Below are positions 16,716 to 25,876 of a stretch of DNA of 64,000 bases, in pieces (position 1 is the first letter of the stretch; every line of letters starts with the position of its first letter). The position numbers were made by a program, and so were the translations under genes. The stretch spans positions 28,656 to 92,655 of the forward strand of contig SVFO01000009.1 in NCBI GenBank assembly GCA_015056795.1, in the 5' to 3' direction. Under the pieces are notes generated by a model. That model was not told where the DNA came from and made no database searches. It was given only the letters and a program-made list of their open reading frames with translations. The stretch comes from Lachnospiraceae bacterium (lineage in GTDB: Bacteria > Bacillota > Clostridia > Lachnospirales > Lachnospiraceae).

Positions 16716-16889
16716 TTCCCGTGAGAAAGATGGTCACGTGAGGAAATAGATTGGGGCAATGAACTATGAGAAAGCATAGAGTTCATTTTTAGAGTGTGGA
16801 ATTTTTCATGATTTTTCTCCTGTGTTTGGCTGGATGTGCGGGCCGCGGGGGAAAATGGTAAAGAACCAACGGATCAGGAAGGAGCAGTT

Positions 16890-17891
16890 TTGGAAGAGCA
16901 GGAATTTGCAACGAAATACATAGATCTGCACCTGCATCTGGACGGCGCCGTGACGTCGGAAATCGTACGGGAGCTTGCAAGGCTCCAGGGCATTTCGCTT
17001 CCTGAGGATGACGTGGAGCTGCAGAAACGTCTTACCGTTCCGGATGATTGCAAGAGCCTGAATGATTTTTTGGAGTGCTTCGCCCTGCCCCTGTCTCTCA
17101 TGCAGACCAAGGAAGGATTACGCGAAGCCGTAAGATTGGTCGCGGATGCCTGCAAGGCGCAGGGTGTCATCTATGCAGAGCTTCGTTATGCACCCCAGCT
17201 TCACTGCGATCAGGGCATGACGCAGGAGGAGACCATACAGGCAGCCTTAGACGGGATTTCCAAGACGGATTTGAAGGTGAATTTGATTTTGTGCTGCATG
17301 CGCGGTGAGGGGAATGAGGACCCAAATGAAGAGACGCTTCGTCTTGCCCAAAAATATTTGGTGGAGGACGGAGGCGTCGTTGCGATTGACATTGCAGGCG
17401 CGGAGGCAATATTTCCTACGGCGAATTATCGTGAATTGTTTGCCAAGGCGAAGGAGCAGGGGATTCCATTTACGATTCATGCAGGAGAGGCAGATGGCGC
17501 GGAGAGTGTGAAGCTTGCACTGGAATATGGAGCAAGCCGCATCGGACATGGCGTGCGAAGCTTCGAGGATCCCGAGGTTATTCGGCTCCTGAAGGAGAAT
17601 CAAATCCCCTTGGAGATGTGTCCTACCAGCAATCGACAGACGCACGCCGTCGAGGATATGTCAGCCTATCCCTTTATGGAGTATTTACGGCAGGGACTTA
17701 AGGTGACGCTGAACACGGATGATCCGGGAATTGAGGGGACGACTCTTGCCAGGGAGTTTCGTTACATGGAGCAGACCTTTGGCCTGACCGCAGCCGAGGA
17801 GAGGGTGCTCTTAGAGAATTCCGTGGAGGCGGCGTTCACCACGGAGAAGGTAAAGGAATGGCTGCGCTCCGAATTGGGATTTAATAAATAA
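16890..17891 (+). CDS. add: Adenosine deaminase
   Basis: About 333 residues; zinc enzyme converting adenosine to inosine and ammonia. Motifs are complete: DLHLHLDGAV (zinc His pair), IHAGEADGAESV (zinc His and catalytic Glu), RIGHGVR, CPTSNRQT and NTDDPGIEGTTL. The start is not obvious: a TTG at 16890 has AAGGAG at ideal distance and begins EEQEFATKYIDLHLH; a GTG at 16836 would add 18 polar residues. Upstream, in another frame, lies a short lipoprotein-like leader (MIFLLCLAGC at 16808), which may be a relic. Purine salvage role; neighbours are unrelated sugar enzymes. Confidence 0.9.
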   Translation: MEEQEFATKYIDLHLHLDGAVTSEIVRELARLQGISLPEDDVELQKRLTVPDDCKSLNDFLECFALPLSLMQTKEGLREAVRLVADACKAQGVIYAELRYAPQLHCDQGMTQEETIQAALDGISKTDLKVNLILCCMRGEGNEDPNEETLRLAQKYLVEDGGVVAIDIAGAEAIFPTANYRELFAKAKEQGIPFTIHAGEADGAESVKLALEYGASRIGHGVRSFEDPEVIRLLKENQIPLEMCPTSNRQTHAVEDMSAYPFMEYLRQGLKVTLNTDDPGIEGTTLAREFRYMEQTFGLTAAEERVLLENSVEAAFTTEKVKEWLRSELGFNK

Positions 17892-17990
17892 CGGGCGAAG
17901 CTTTTGGAAAACATTTGGCGAAAAGCGCCTGCCGAACGGAAACTACCTACGGTAAGAAACAGTTAGAGATGGAAAGGAACGGAAGGACGG

Positions 17991-20900
17991 ATGAAAACAA
18001 GCGAAAGTAATCTGAAATTATGGACGGACGGTTGGTCATTTTTGAAGACTCCCTTGGATACGACCTGGGAGGAAATGCAAAAGCTAAAAAAGAAGTTTGC
18101 CCCCGTGGAGCTTCCGCATGACTGGCTGATTTATGATGCCAAGAATTTATATGAGGACAGCTTCGGCTGGTATCGCAAGAGCTTTGAAAATCCGCTCTCT
18201 GAGGGAGAGAGATTGCAGCTTCGCTTTGACGGCGTTTACATGGATTCTACTATTTATGTCAACGGAAAGGCTGTCATGGATTGGAAATATGGCTATACGA
18301 CCTTTACGGCTGACGTGACGGATTTCCTGAAAAAGGGAAAGAATGAAATTATTGTGCTGGTAAGGCATAGATCGCCGAATTCCCGCTGGTATTCTGGCGC
18401 TGGAATTTATCGGAATGTCTGGATGAAGGTTTGTAAGCCGACTTATCTGCCGCTGGATGGCACCTATGTCGTGATTCGCCCGAAGGGAAAAGCCGTGGAG
18501 GAGAATCACAGCTTTGAGATGACGCTGAAGACGGAGATCAGCGCTTCCCTTGGGAAGTGCGCTGGGGTTAAGGCGCAGGCGGCAATGGATCCTGCCGCCA
18601 TGGGACTGCGCGTGCAATATGAGATGACGCAGGAGGAGCCCTTTGCTTTTACAGAAAAGAAAACGCAGAGCGAGGAGCGTTTTGGAAGACAGTTTGCGGG
18701 AACCTGGAAGGGTGAGACCTGGAGCGCAAGGCTTGCAGGCGTAGCACAGAAGGAAGATGCGGTAGTAGAGGATAATGTATGCGCTGAGGCTTCCCTCGTG
18801 ACGGTTGTGGACGATCCCGCGCTCTGGGACGTGAAGGCACCGAATTGTTATCGACTTGCCGTAAAGCTGTATCAGGGGGAGGAGCTGTTAGACGTTCAGT
18901 CCTATCTGGTAGGCTTTAGAAGCATTGGATTTACGCCCGAGGAGGGCATGTTCTTAAATGGACGCATCGTGAAGGTGCATGGCGTCTGTGAGCATCATGA
19001 TTTGGGATGTCTTGGCGCGGCCTTTAACGAGAAGGCATTACAGCGCCAGTTCACGATTTTGCGTGAGATGGGCGTGAATGGCATTCGCACGAGCCACAAT
19101 CCGCCCGCGCCTGAGTTTATGGAGCTCGCTGACCGCATGGGCTTTCTTGTGGACTCGGAGTGCTTTGACATGTGGGAGCGCCCGAAGACGACCTATGACT
19201 ATGCAAGATTCTTTATCGAATGGGCGAGGAAGGATGTTGCAAGCTGGGTTCGCAGGGATCGCAATCATCCGAGTGTGTTCCTTTGGTCCATCGGAAATGA
19301 AATTTATGACACGCATGCGGATGAGCATGGACAGGAGATTACAAGAAGGCTGCAGGCCTATGTCAGGGAGAACGATCCCGAGGAGAACGCAGCCGTGACC
19401 ATTGGCTCTAATTATATGCCGTGGGAGGGTGCCCAGAAGTGTGCGGACATCGTAAAGATGGCGGGCTATAATTACGGAGAAAAATGGTATGGGGTGCATC
19501 ACAAGGAGCATCCTGACTGGTTCATCTACGGAAGTGAAACAGCATCCGTTGTTCAGAGCCGTGGCATTTACCACTTCCCGCTGTCTCAGTCCATCCTGTC
19601 AGATGAGGATTTACAATGCTCTGCCCTGGGAAATTCTTCGACCAGCTGGGGCGCGGAGAGTACGGAGAAGGTCATCATTGATGACCGTGATACGAAGTTT
19701 GCCTTCGGCCAGTTTATCTGGACCGGATTTGATTACATTGGTGAGCCGACGCCATACCATACCAAGAATTCTTATTTCGGTCAGATTGACACAGCGGGCT
19801 TTCCAAAGGATCCCTATTACGTATTTCAGGCGGAATGGACGGATTATCGGGAAAAGCCCATGGTGCATGTATTCCCTTACTGGGATTTCAATCCGGGTCA
19901 AATGGTGGACGTCAGAGCCTGCACGAATGCACCGCAGGTGGAGCTCTTTGTCAATGGAAGAAGACAAGGCCGAAAGATGATTGATCATGAAAAGGGAACG
20001 AGTCTTCTTGGAAATTGGCGCGTGCCCTACGAGCCAGGCGTGATTACGGCAATCGCCTATGATGAGGACGGAAAGGAAGTAGCCAGGGACGAGCGCCGCT
20101 CCTTTGAGGACAGCCGCCAGATTTATCTGACGCCGGATAAATTCGAGATGTGCGCAGACGAAAAGGATTTGATTTTCCTGACCATCGAGACCTTGGATGC
20201 CAAGGGGCATCCCGTGGAGAACGCCGTAGATTATGTTACGATAAGCGTGGAGGGGCCGGCTAGACTGCTTGGCATGGATAATGGTGACAGTACGGATTAT
20301 GACGAGTACAAGACGGGAACGCGCAAGCTCTTTTCCGGTAAGCTTTTGGCAGTGATCGGATCCACGGGTGAGAGCGGAACCATTTGCGTGAAGGCATCGG
20401 GAGAAGGCTTAAAGGAGGGGCAGGTGTTGCTGTCAGCCCTCAGCAGAAAACAGCAAGAAAATACCTGCGAGCCTCTGTATCTGGAGAATTGTCTGTCGGT
20501 GGAAGCAACGGGAAAGAAGAGCCGTGGAACCCATGTGGAGAAAGGATCGGCAATGCCTTTTGTACCGACGAGAAAGCTGGAGATTACGGCAGAGGAGGAA
20601 AAGAGAAAGCTCTCGAAGAGAAAAAAGAGCATGTACCTGCAGGTTCGCATCTTCCCTGAGACGGCAACGCCAAAGCTGATTTGGAAGGTGGTTGGACCGA
20701 GTGGCATTGAGCTTCCGACGGCTAAGATTGAGGAAATTCATTTCTCAGGAAGCGCAGAGGAAATATTGGAGACTGGCATTTCCGGTCAGGAATCTGCAAT
20801 ACAGGAGAGTAGCTCCAACATGCACATGGCCATGGTGACGGCGCTTGGCGACGGTGATTTCCTCGTGCGCTGCATGGCGCAGGAGCCTGACGGCAAGATT

Positions 20901-21734
20901 ACCGTGATTTCGGAGCTGGATTTCTCAGCAAAGGGTCTTGGAATGGCATTCCTAAATCCTTATGGCTTTATCTCCGGGGGACTCTATACGAAGAGTCAGG
21001 GAGACATTGGCAACGGAAATGAGAAGGGCTTTTCAACGGCGCGTGACGGAGAAAGTTCTGCGACCTTTGAAAATATTGACTTTGGTGACTATGGCTCCGA
21101 CGAGATCACCATTCCTATTTTTGCGTTGGATGGAGAGCCTTATTCCCTGGAGCTTTGGGAGGGCGTGCCAGGCGCGGACGGAAGCGCTTTGATTGATGTT
21201 TTGACTTACCAGAAGCCTTCCATCTGGAACGTATATCAGGAGGAGACCTGGAAGCTCCCAAGGAGGCTTAAGGGCGTAACAAGTATTGGAATTCGCATGA
21301 AAGACCAGAAGATTCACGTCAAGGGATTCTCCTTCCGGAAGCTGGAAAAGGCCTTTGGACTTCTCTATGCAGGAGAGGCATCTAGAGTATATGGGGATGA
21401 GTTTACGCTGAAGGGAAGATGCGTGGAAGGGATTGGAAACAACGTGACCATGGAATTTGAAAACATGAATTTCGGCGAGGCAGGCACAAGCAGCATTACC
21501 ATCAGTGGCTGGACGCCCCTTGCGGTCAATACCATTCATCTGCGATTCCGGCCTGAGGGTGAGGATGAGGTGCAGGCTCGCATGGTAGAGTTTGCGGGAA
21601 CGGGAAAGAATACTTATGAGGAGCAGACCTTCACGTTCCAAAAGATCAGCGGAAGGGGCAGAATGGATTTGGTATTCTTGCCCGGCTGTCAATTTAATTT
21701 GGAGTCCCTTCGATTCCGGAAAGACGAGGAATAA
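17991..21734 (+). CDS. Large GH2-family glycosidase (beta-galactosidase-like)
   Basis: 1247 residues. N-terminal jelly roll (GWYRKSFENPLSEGERLQLRFD), an immunoglobulin-like domain and the (alpha/beta)8 barrel with acid/base Glu in WSIGNEIYDTH and probable nucleophile Glu in YGSETASVVQSR. A DUF4982-type beta domain and another Ig-like part follow. The last 270 residues contain two similar modules, recognisable by FENIDFGDYGSDEITI and FENMNFGEAGTSSITI, which look like CBM6-type sugar-binding folds. No signal peptide, so it works on imported oligosaccharides, which is odd for an enzyme with binding modules. Substrate may be beta-galactosides or other hemicellulose side chains. Ribosome site GGAAGGACGG. 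Confidence 0.88.
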   Translation: MKTSESNLKLWTDGWSFLKTPLDTTWEEMQKLKKKFAPVELPHDWLIYDAKNLYEDSFGWYRKSFENPLSEGERLQLRFDGVYMDSTIYVNGKAVMDWKYGYTTFTADVTDFLKKGKNEIIVLVRHRSPNSRWYSGAGIYRNVWMKVCKPTYLPLDGTYVVIRPKGKAVEENHSFEMTLKTEISASLGKCAGVKAQAAMDPAAMGLRVQYEMTQEEPFAFTEKKTQSEERFGRQFAGTWKGETWSARLAGVAQKEDAVVEDNVCAEASLVTVVDDPALWDVKAPNCYRLAVKLYQGEELLDVQSYLVGFRSIGFTPEEGMFLNGRIVKVHGVCEHHDLGCLGAAFNEKALQRQFTILREMGVNGIRTSHNPPAPEFMELADRMGFLVDSECFDMWERPKTTYDYARFFIEWARKDVASWVRRDRNHPSVFLWSIGNEIYDTHADEHGQEITRRLQAYVRENDPEENAAVTIGSNYMPWEGAQKCADIVKMAGYNYGEKWYGVHHKEHPDWFIYGSETASVVQSRGIYHFPLSQSILSDEDLQCSALGNSSTSWGAESTEKVIIDDRDTKFAFGQFIWTGFDYIGEPTPYHTKNSYFGQIDTAGFPKDPYYVFQAEWTDYREKPMVHVFPYWDFNPGQMVDVRACTNAPQVELFVNGRRQGRKMIDHEKGTSLLGNWRVPYEPGVITAIAYDEDGKEVARDERRSFEDSRQIYLTPDKFEMCADEKDLIFLTIETLDAKGHPVENAVDYVTISVEGPARLLGMDNGDSTDYDEYKTGTRKLFSGKLLAVIGSTGESGTICVKASGEGLKEGQVLLSALSRKQQENTCEPLYLENCLSVEATGKKSRGTHVEKGSAMPFVPTRKLEITAEEEKRKLSKRKKSMYLQVRIFPETATPKLIWKVVGPSGIELPTAKIEEIHFSGSAEEILETGISGQESAIQESSSNMHMAMVTALGDGDFLVRCMAQEPDGKITVISELDFSAKGLGMAFLNPYGFISGGLYTKSQGDIGNGNEKGFSTARDGESSATFENIDFGDYGSDEITIPIFALDGEPYSLELWEGVPGADGSALIDVLTYQKPSIWNVYQEETWKLPRRLKGVTSIGIRMKDQKIHVKGFSFRKLEKAFGLLYAGEASRVYGDEFTLKGRCVEGIGNNVTMEFENMNFGEAGTSSITISGWTPLAVNTIHLRFRPEGEDEVQARMVEFAGTGKNTYEEQTFTFQKISGRGRMDLVFLPGCQFNLESLRFRKDEE

Positions 21735-21740
21735 AGTTTT

Positions 21741-22718
21741 ATGTTACATTGGTTATTTCCAGAAGTGTCCAGCTCGCTGGTGGCGCTTTGCGGCATCCTG
21801 ACGGCCTTTGCGGCAACGGTGATTGCAACGGCAAAGCTTGCCCCGCATCTTCCAAAGGATGGGGGCAGAGAGTTTGCTCATGATGGCAAGCTTTCTGCAG
21901 GAAAGCCGAGGGGTGCGGGCATCATCTTTGTGCTGGCATTCGTTGCGGCGGCGCTGTTGTTTATCCCCTTGCAGGCAGAGCTGATCATTTATCTGATCCT
22001 GATTGTCATCAGCATGCTGACGGGATATTTGGATGATGCCTCCAGCAAGCCTTGGGGAGAATACAAGAAGGGCTTTCTAGATCTCTGCGTGGCAATTATG
22101 GTGGCATTCAATTACATCAAGCATAATGGCTGTGACGTGGACCTTGCCATGTTTGGAGTAAGCTTTACGATGCCGGCTTGGATCTTTGCCATTTTGACCA
22201 TAGTGCTGGTTTGGACCTCCGTGAATGTTACGAACTGTGCGGACGGCGTCGATGGTCTGTCGGGAACACTTGCAATTATCAGTATTCTCAGCATTTATGC
22301 CCTGGATATTCTGCGCGACTGCGATGAGCACTTCGCATACCTGAATCTGCTATTCTGTGTCACGATTTTAGGGTATCTTTGGTTTAACGCAACACCCAGT
22401 AAGCTGATGATGGGAGATGCGGGATCCCGTGCCATGGGACTGTTTATCAGTATTGCGGTTCTGAAAATGGGTGCACCATTCCTCTATGTTTTGGTGGCAC
22501 TGGTACTGATTTTGGACGGTGGTCTTGGACTGATTAAGGTATCCCTGATCCGCTTTTTGAAGATTCATATTATGAAAAACATTCGTACACCCCTGCATGA
22601 TCACGTGAGAAAGCTTTGGGGCTGGTCCAATACGCAGACGGTGTACCGCTTCGCCATTATTCAAATTGTTGCAAGCGTCATTGCAATTTATGCAGTGGCA
22701 TGTAGGATGGGAGTGTGA
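21741..22718 (+). CDS. MraY/WecA-type glycosyl-1-phosphate transferase
   Basis: 325 residues with about ten membrane helices. Transfers a sugar-1-phosphate from a UDP sugar to undecaprenyl phosphate. Motifs: GYLDDASSK, NCADGVDGLSG, MMGDAGSRAMG and the cytoplasmic PLHDHVRKLWGWSN, which takes the place of the usual HHHFE-type loop of MraY. The DG-VDGL and MGDAGS motifs favour MraY (phospho-MurNAc-pentapeptide) over WecA. It is outside a division-wall cluster and may be a second MraY. It begins 6 bp after the GH2 stop and overlaps the GreA-like gene by 4 bp, so they may be translationally coupled. Confidence 0.85.
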   Translation: MLHWLFPEVSSSLVALCGILTAFAATVIATAKLAPHLPKDGGREFAHDGKLSAGKPRGAGIIFVLAFVAAALLFIPLQAELIIYLILIVISMLTGYLDDASSKPWGEYKKGFLDLCVAIMVAFNYIKHNGCDVDLAMFGVSFTMPAWIFAILTIVLVWTSVNVTNCADGVDGLSGTLAIISILSIYALDILRDCDEHFAYLNLLFCVTILGYLWFNATPSKLMMGDAGSRAMGLFISIAVLKMGAPFLYVLVALVLILDGGLGLIKVSLIRFLKIHIMKNIRTPLHDHVRKLWGWSNTQTVYRFAIIQIVASVIAIYAVACRMGV

Positions 22719-23227
22719 GTGATATGTATGATGAATTAACCCCGAGTGATCTGAAAAAGATGCAGGAGGAAATCGAATATCGAAAGGTAGTCGTGCGTCA
22801 GCAGGCTTTGGCAGACGTTAAGGAGGCAAGGGCGCATGGGGATCTCTCCGAGAATTTTGAATATCATGCAGCGAAAAAGGTAAAGAATCAAAACGAGAGC
22901 CGCATCCGTTATCTCGAGAGGATGATTAAGACGGCTAAGGTGATTTCCGAGGAGTCTGCGGAGGATGAGGTCGGAATCAACAACACGGTTACGGTGGAAT
23001 TTGTGGATGACGGAACCGTGGAAACCTATAAGATCGTTACGACGGTCCGCGGAAATTCTCTGGAGGGCTTGATCAGTAACGAATCCCCCTTGGGGAAGGC
23101 GCTTCTTGGCAAGAAGGAAGGCGACGTTGTACATGTCGACGTGAATGCGACCATCGGCTATGACGTAAAGATCGTCAAGATCGAGAATACCGTGGATGAT
23201 GGCACGGACAAGCTGAGAAGCTTCTAA
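22715..23227 (+). CDS. GreA-type transcript cleavage factor
   Basis: 170 residues. N-terminal coiled coil with tip motif ARAHGDLSENFEYHAAKK, in which Asp and Glu place magnesium in the RNA polymerase channel for cleavage of backtracked RNA, and a C-terminal FKBP-like domain (SPLGKALLGKKEGDVVHVDV). GTG at 22715 overlaps the mraY-like stop as GTGA; an ATG at 22724 is the other choice. It is somewhat divergent from housekeeping GreA (DELTPSDLKKMQEEIEYRK start), so it may be a paralogue. Confidence 0.87.
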   Translation: MSDMYDELTPSDLKKMQEEIEYRKVVVRQQALADVKEARAHGDLSENFEYHAAKKVKNQNESRIRYLERMIKTAKVISEESAEDEVGINNTVTVEFVDDGTVETYKIVTTVRGNSLEGLISNESPLGKALLGKKEGDVVHVDVNATIGYDVKIVKIENTVDDGTDKLRSF

Positions 23228-23255
23228 AAGTTAGGGAACCTTAAGGGAGAATGAC

Positions 23256-24899
23256 ATGGCAGAGCATAAGATGCGATATCTTGCCACAAGGCAGGCGGGC
23301 GATCCCCTGCCCGAGGAGGAAGAAAATAAGACGAGTGATGTTGAGAGCCCTGAGAAGGCGGGGCGACAGGCTGATGAGTCGATGAAGGAGGCTATGGCAC
23401 CGCTGTCGGGGGCTCGTTCCAAGAAGGAGAAGGATGACATCTGGGTAAAGAAGGAATACCTTCTGTTTGACCTAGATGGAACGCTGACCGATCCCAAGCT
23501 GGGCATCACCACCTGCGTACAATATGCATTAAAATCCTTTGGAATTGACGAGCCTGATCTGGACAAGCTGGAGCCCTTTATTGGACCGCCGTTATTGGAT
23601 AGCTTCAAGGAGTTCTATGGGTTTGACGAGGAAAAGGCACAGGCAGCAGTCGAAAAATACAGGGAACGATTTAAGGATGTCGGAATCTTTGAGAATGAGA
23701 TTTATCGCGGTGTTCCGGAGATGTTAAAGAAGCTGAAGCAGAGGGGCCTGCATCTCGGCGTGGCATCCAGTAAGCCGACCGTCTTCGTAGAAAAAATATT
23801 GGAGCATTTTCATATCAAGGATTACTTCGAGGTCGTGGTGGGAAGTGAGCTGGACGGAACGCGCTCGGACAAGGCAGAGGTTGTGCTGGAGGCACTTCGC
23901 AGATTCTTCCCCAATGGAAGAGTGCAAAAGCACAAGGTATTTATGATCGGTGACCGCAAGTTTGACGTGATCGGAGCAAAGAATGTCGGTGTGGAATCGG
24001 TTGCCGTGAGCTATGGCTACGGTGACATGGAAGAGCTGATGCAGGCACATGCAGATTATATTGTTCGCTCCGTTGAGGAGTTGAAGAGATTTCTGTTACG
24101 CGGCTATGAGGATATGGAAAGGGATCTAAACAATTTCCAGAAAATGTGGATCCTGATCTCGCAGTTTGTGATTTTTGTGGCCATGCGTGGATTTGTAAGG
24201 ACTGGATGCGTCAAGGTGTTAGACGTGATCGGAATACATGAGGTGTCAGACGACGTCAGCACGCTGATTCTTGGCATTGGCTTTATTGCAGCAGGAGCTG
24301 CGATCTTCAAGGTATCTCGCGGAATCATCAAGAGAACCATACAGGATATGTATCTCACACACTTGAAAAAGGAGCCAAACAGCCTTTATGGCGTGCTTGC
24401 CGTGATGTCGATTGCGCTGTCCCTAGGGCTTGCGATGGTGTTTAATCTTGGCGGGTTTGTCAAGGGCTCGGAGGAGTTTCAGAAGATTGCGGAGATTCAG
24501 GCGAGCGCTGCATTTTGGGTAGCGTTACTCACCTACGGACTCATTGCTCCGATCGCGGAAGAGATGTTGTTTCGAGGAGTGATGTACGGATATGTGCGAA
24601 AGTTTTTTGACGTGCGAACAGCAATCATCGGTTCTGCCATCTTGTTTGGTGTTTATCACGGAAACATGGTACAGGCACTGAATGCAACGATTTTAGGATA
24701 CTTTATGGCATACGCCTATGAGTACTTTGGTGACTTTAAGGTACCCGTCTTCATGCATATCGGAATGAATGTTCTGGCGCTGATCATTGAGTATTCTGGA
24801 CTTGGAAGGACGGGATTTGTCTGCTGGCCCGTATGCATCGTACTTCTCGTGATTGGCATCGGATGTGCCTTCTTCCTCGCGAGAAGGAAGCGACTATAG
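23256..24899 (+). CDS. HAD phosphatase fused to CPBP intramembrane protease
   Basis: 547 residues in two parts. After a 60-residue charged tail (EEEENKTSDVESPEKAG), residues 65-280 form a phosphoglycolate-phosphatase-like HAD domain: LFDLDGTLTD, VASSKPTV, and MIGDRKFDVIGAKNVGV. From about 300 on lie seven or eight membrane helices with the three CPBP (Abi, Rce1-like) motifs: EEMLFRG near 435, FGVYHGN, and HIGMN. Both active sites look intact. CPBP proteins are glutamate proteases tied to prenyl-protein processing, bacteriocin immunity or regulation. The frame is continuous with no internal start. Joint function unknown; substrate of the HAD part is unknown. Confidence 0.8.
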   Translation: MAEHKMRYLATRQAGDPLPEEEENKTSDVESPEKAGRQADESMKEAMAPLSGARSKKEKDDIWVKKEYLLFDLDGTLTDPKLGITTCVQYALKSFGIDEPDLDKLEPFIGPPLLDSFKEFYGFDEEKAQAAVEKYRERFKDVGIFENEIYRGVPEMLKKLKQRGLHLGVASSKPTVFVEKILEHFHIKDYFEVVVGSELDGTRSDKAEVVLEALRRFFPNGRVQKHKVFMIGDRKFDVIGAKNVGVESVAVSYGYGDMEELMQAHADYIVRSVEELKRFLLRGYEDMERDLNNFQKMWILISQFVIFVAMRGFVRTGCVKVLDVIGIHEVSDDVSTLILGIGFIAAGAAIFKVSRGIIKRTIQDMYLTHLKKEPNSLYGVLAVMSIALSLGLAMVFNLGGFVKGSEEFQKIAEIQASAAFWVALLTYGLIAPIAEEMLFRGVMYGYVRKFFDVRTAIIGSAILFGVYHGNMVQALNATILGYFMAYAYEYFGDFKVPVFMHIGMNVLALIIEYSGLGRTGFVCWPVCIVLLVIGIGCAFFLARRKRL

Positions 24900-24945
24900 G
24901 ACAAGCCTAATATCTTGCAAGAAGGAAGTGGCTTTAGAGCAGGGC

Positions 24946-25656
24946 TTAGGAGGTCAGGGTGCGATACGCTACCTCGGCGGCTTCTGGCTCCATGTTACAG
25001 CCAAGCCTATAAAAGCGAACGCTGTTTTTTAAGAGTGCAAGGAGCGATAAGTTTTTTTGCATGCCAGCAATATCATGAGGGCGATATGCCTGTTGAATTA
25101 GCATCGAGAGAGCTTCTGAGAAGGAGATGGGAACCATTTCATTCTTGGGGGCTCTTTCTAGAATACAAATGGCGCTGAGTGGCATGGCAATATTAGTGTC
25201 AAGCTGATGCTTGCCGTTCCACGGCGTTCCGAAGATGGTGGCTGCTTCTTCCGTAATGCGAATCAGAGGCTTGTCATCGTTTACCATGATGGCGCGGTCT
25301 CCCAGCATTTCCCTCCATAGCCTCGTATGTGTGGATTTTCCCGTTCCGCTTTTGGCAGTAAATAAATAAGCCTTCCCATCCACCGCAATGGCGGAGCCAT
25401 GAAAGAGAATGGTTTGATGGAAGGGAAGATACTCTGCAATCTTACGATAGACGGCGAGAGATTCCAAATAGGCATCAGAGAACTGATCCTTGGGCTCCTC
25501 CGATTTTTCGCGTTCATAATGGATGTCCTCCTCGGTGGCCTGAATGACCAGATCCGCAGGAATGTCGTCAGCAACCAAATAGTTTTTACACTGACGCTCC
25601 ACATAGGGATAGCGATTATGAATTTCAAAGATCTTTTCTGCCAATTGAATTTTCAT
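24946..25656 (-). CDS. HPr-kinase-like P-loop protein
   Basis: 236 residues on the minus strand. The P-loop TAKSGTGKSTHTRLWRE, the following VNDDKPLIR and GTPWNGKHQ belong to the HprK/PEP-carboxykinase-like kinase group often found beside PqqD and radical SAM genes in peptide modification clusters. No such partner lies nearby. The start follows AGGAACAAGC. It is the only minus-strand gene between 1.3 and 34 kb and sits tail-to-tail with the HAD-CPBP gene. It could phosphorylate a peptide or protein; ordinary HPr kinase is unlikely because the HPr-binding region is missing. Confidence 0.7.
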   Translation of the reverse strand: MKIQLAEKIFEIHNRYPYVERQCKNYLVADDIPADLVIQATEEDIHYEREKSEEPKDQFSDAYLESLAVYRKIAEYLPFHQTILFHGSAIAVDGKAYLFTAKSGTGKSTHTRLWREMLGDRAIMVNDDKPLIRITEEAATIFGTPWNGKHQLDTNIAMPLSAICILERAPKNEMVPISFSEALSMLIQQAYRPHDIAGMQKNLSLLALLKNSVRFYRLGCNMEPEAAEVAYRTLTS

Positions 25657-25876
25657 TGCTTGTTCCTAAATGCCGAAGGCATGCCTTATCTTTTTATGTT
25701 TCATGTCACAAAATTCGAATCTATTATAATGCATCTGCAAAAGAAATGCAAAGTCTTTGCTTATTCTAAAGAAAAAGTATCGTTTTTATGGATTCTAATG
25801 TGCATAAAGCACAAAACGTGGTAGAATGGTCCTAGAGGTACTTAAAATACGCACAACGAGAAGGAGAAGAATACCA

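Noticed and set aside
16727..16745. CGTGA...TCACG hairpin after the GH67 gene
   Set aside because: Short stem and no T-run, so not called a terminator.
24915..25178. 87-codon plus-strand frame
   Set aside because: Largely antisense to the HPr-kinase-like gene, which has clear motifs and a ribosome site.
25708..25730. TTCGAATC resembling a tRNA T-loop
   Set aside because: No acceptor, D or anticodon arms around it; I see no tRNA in the window.
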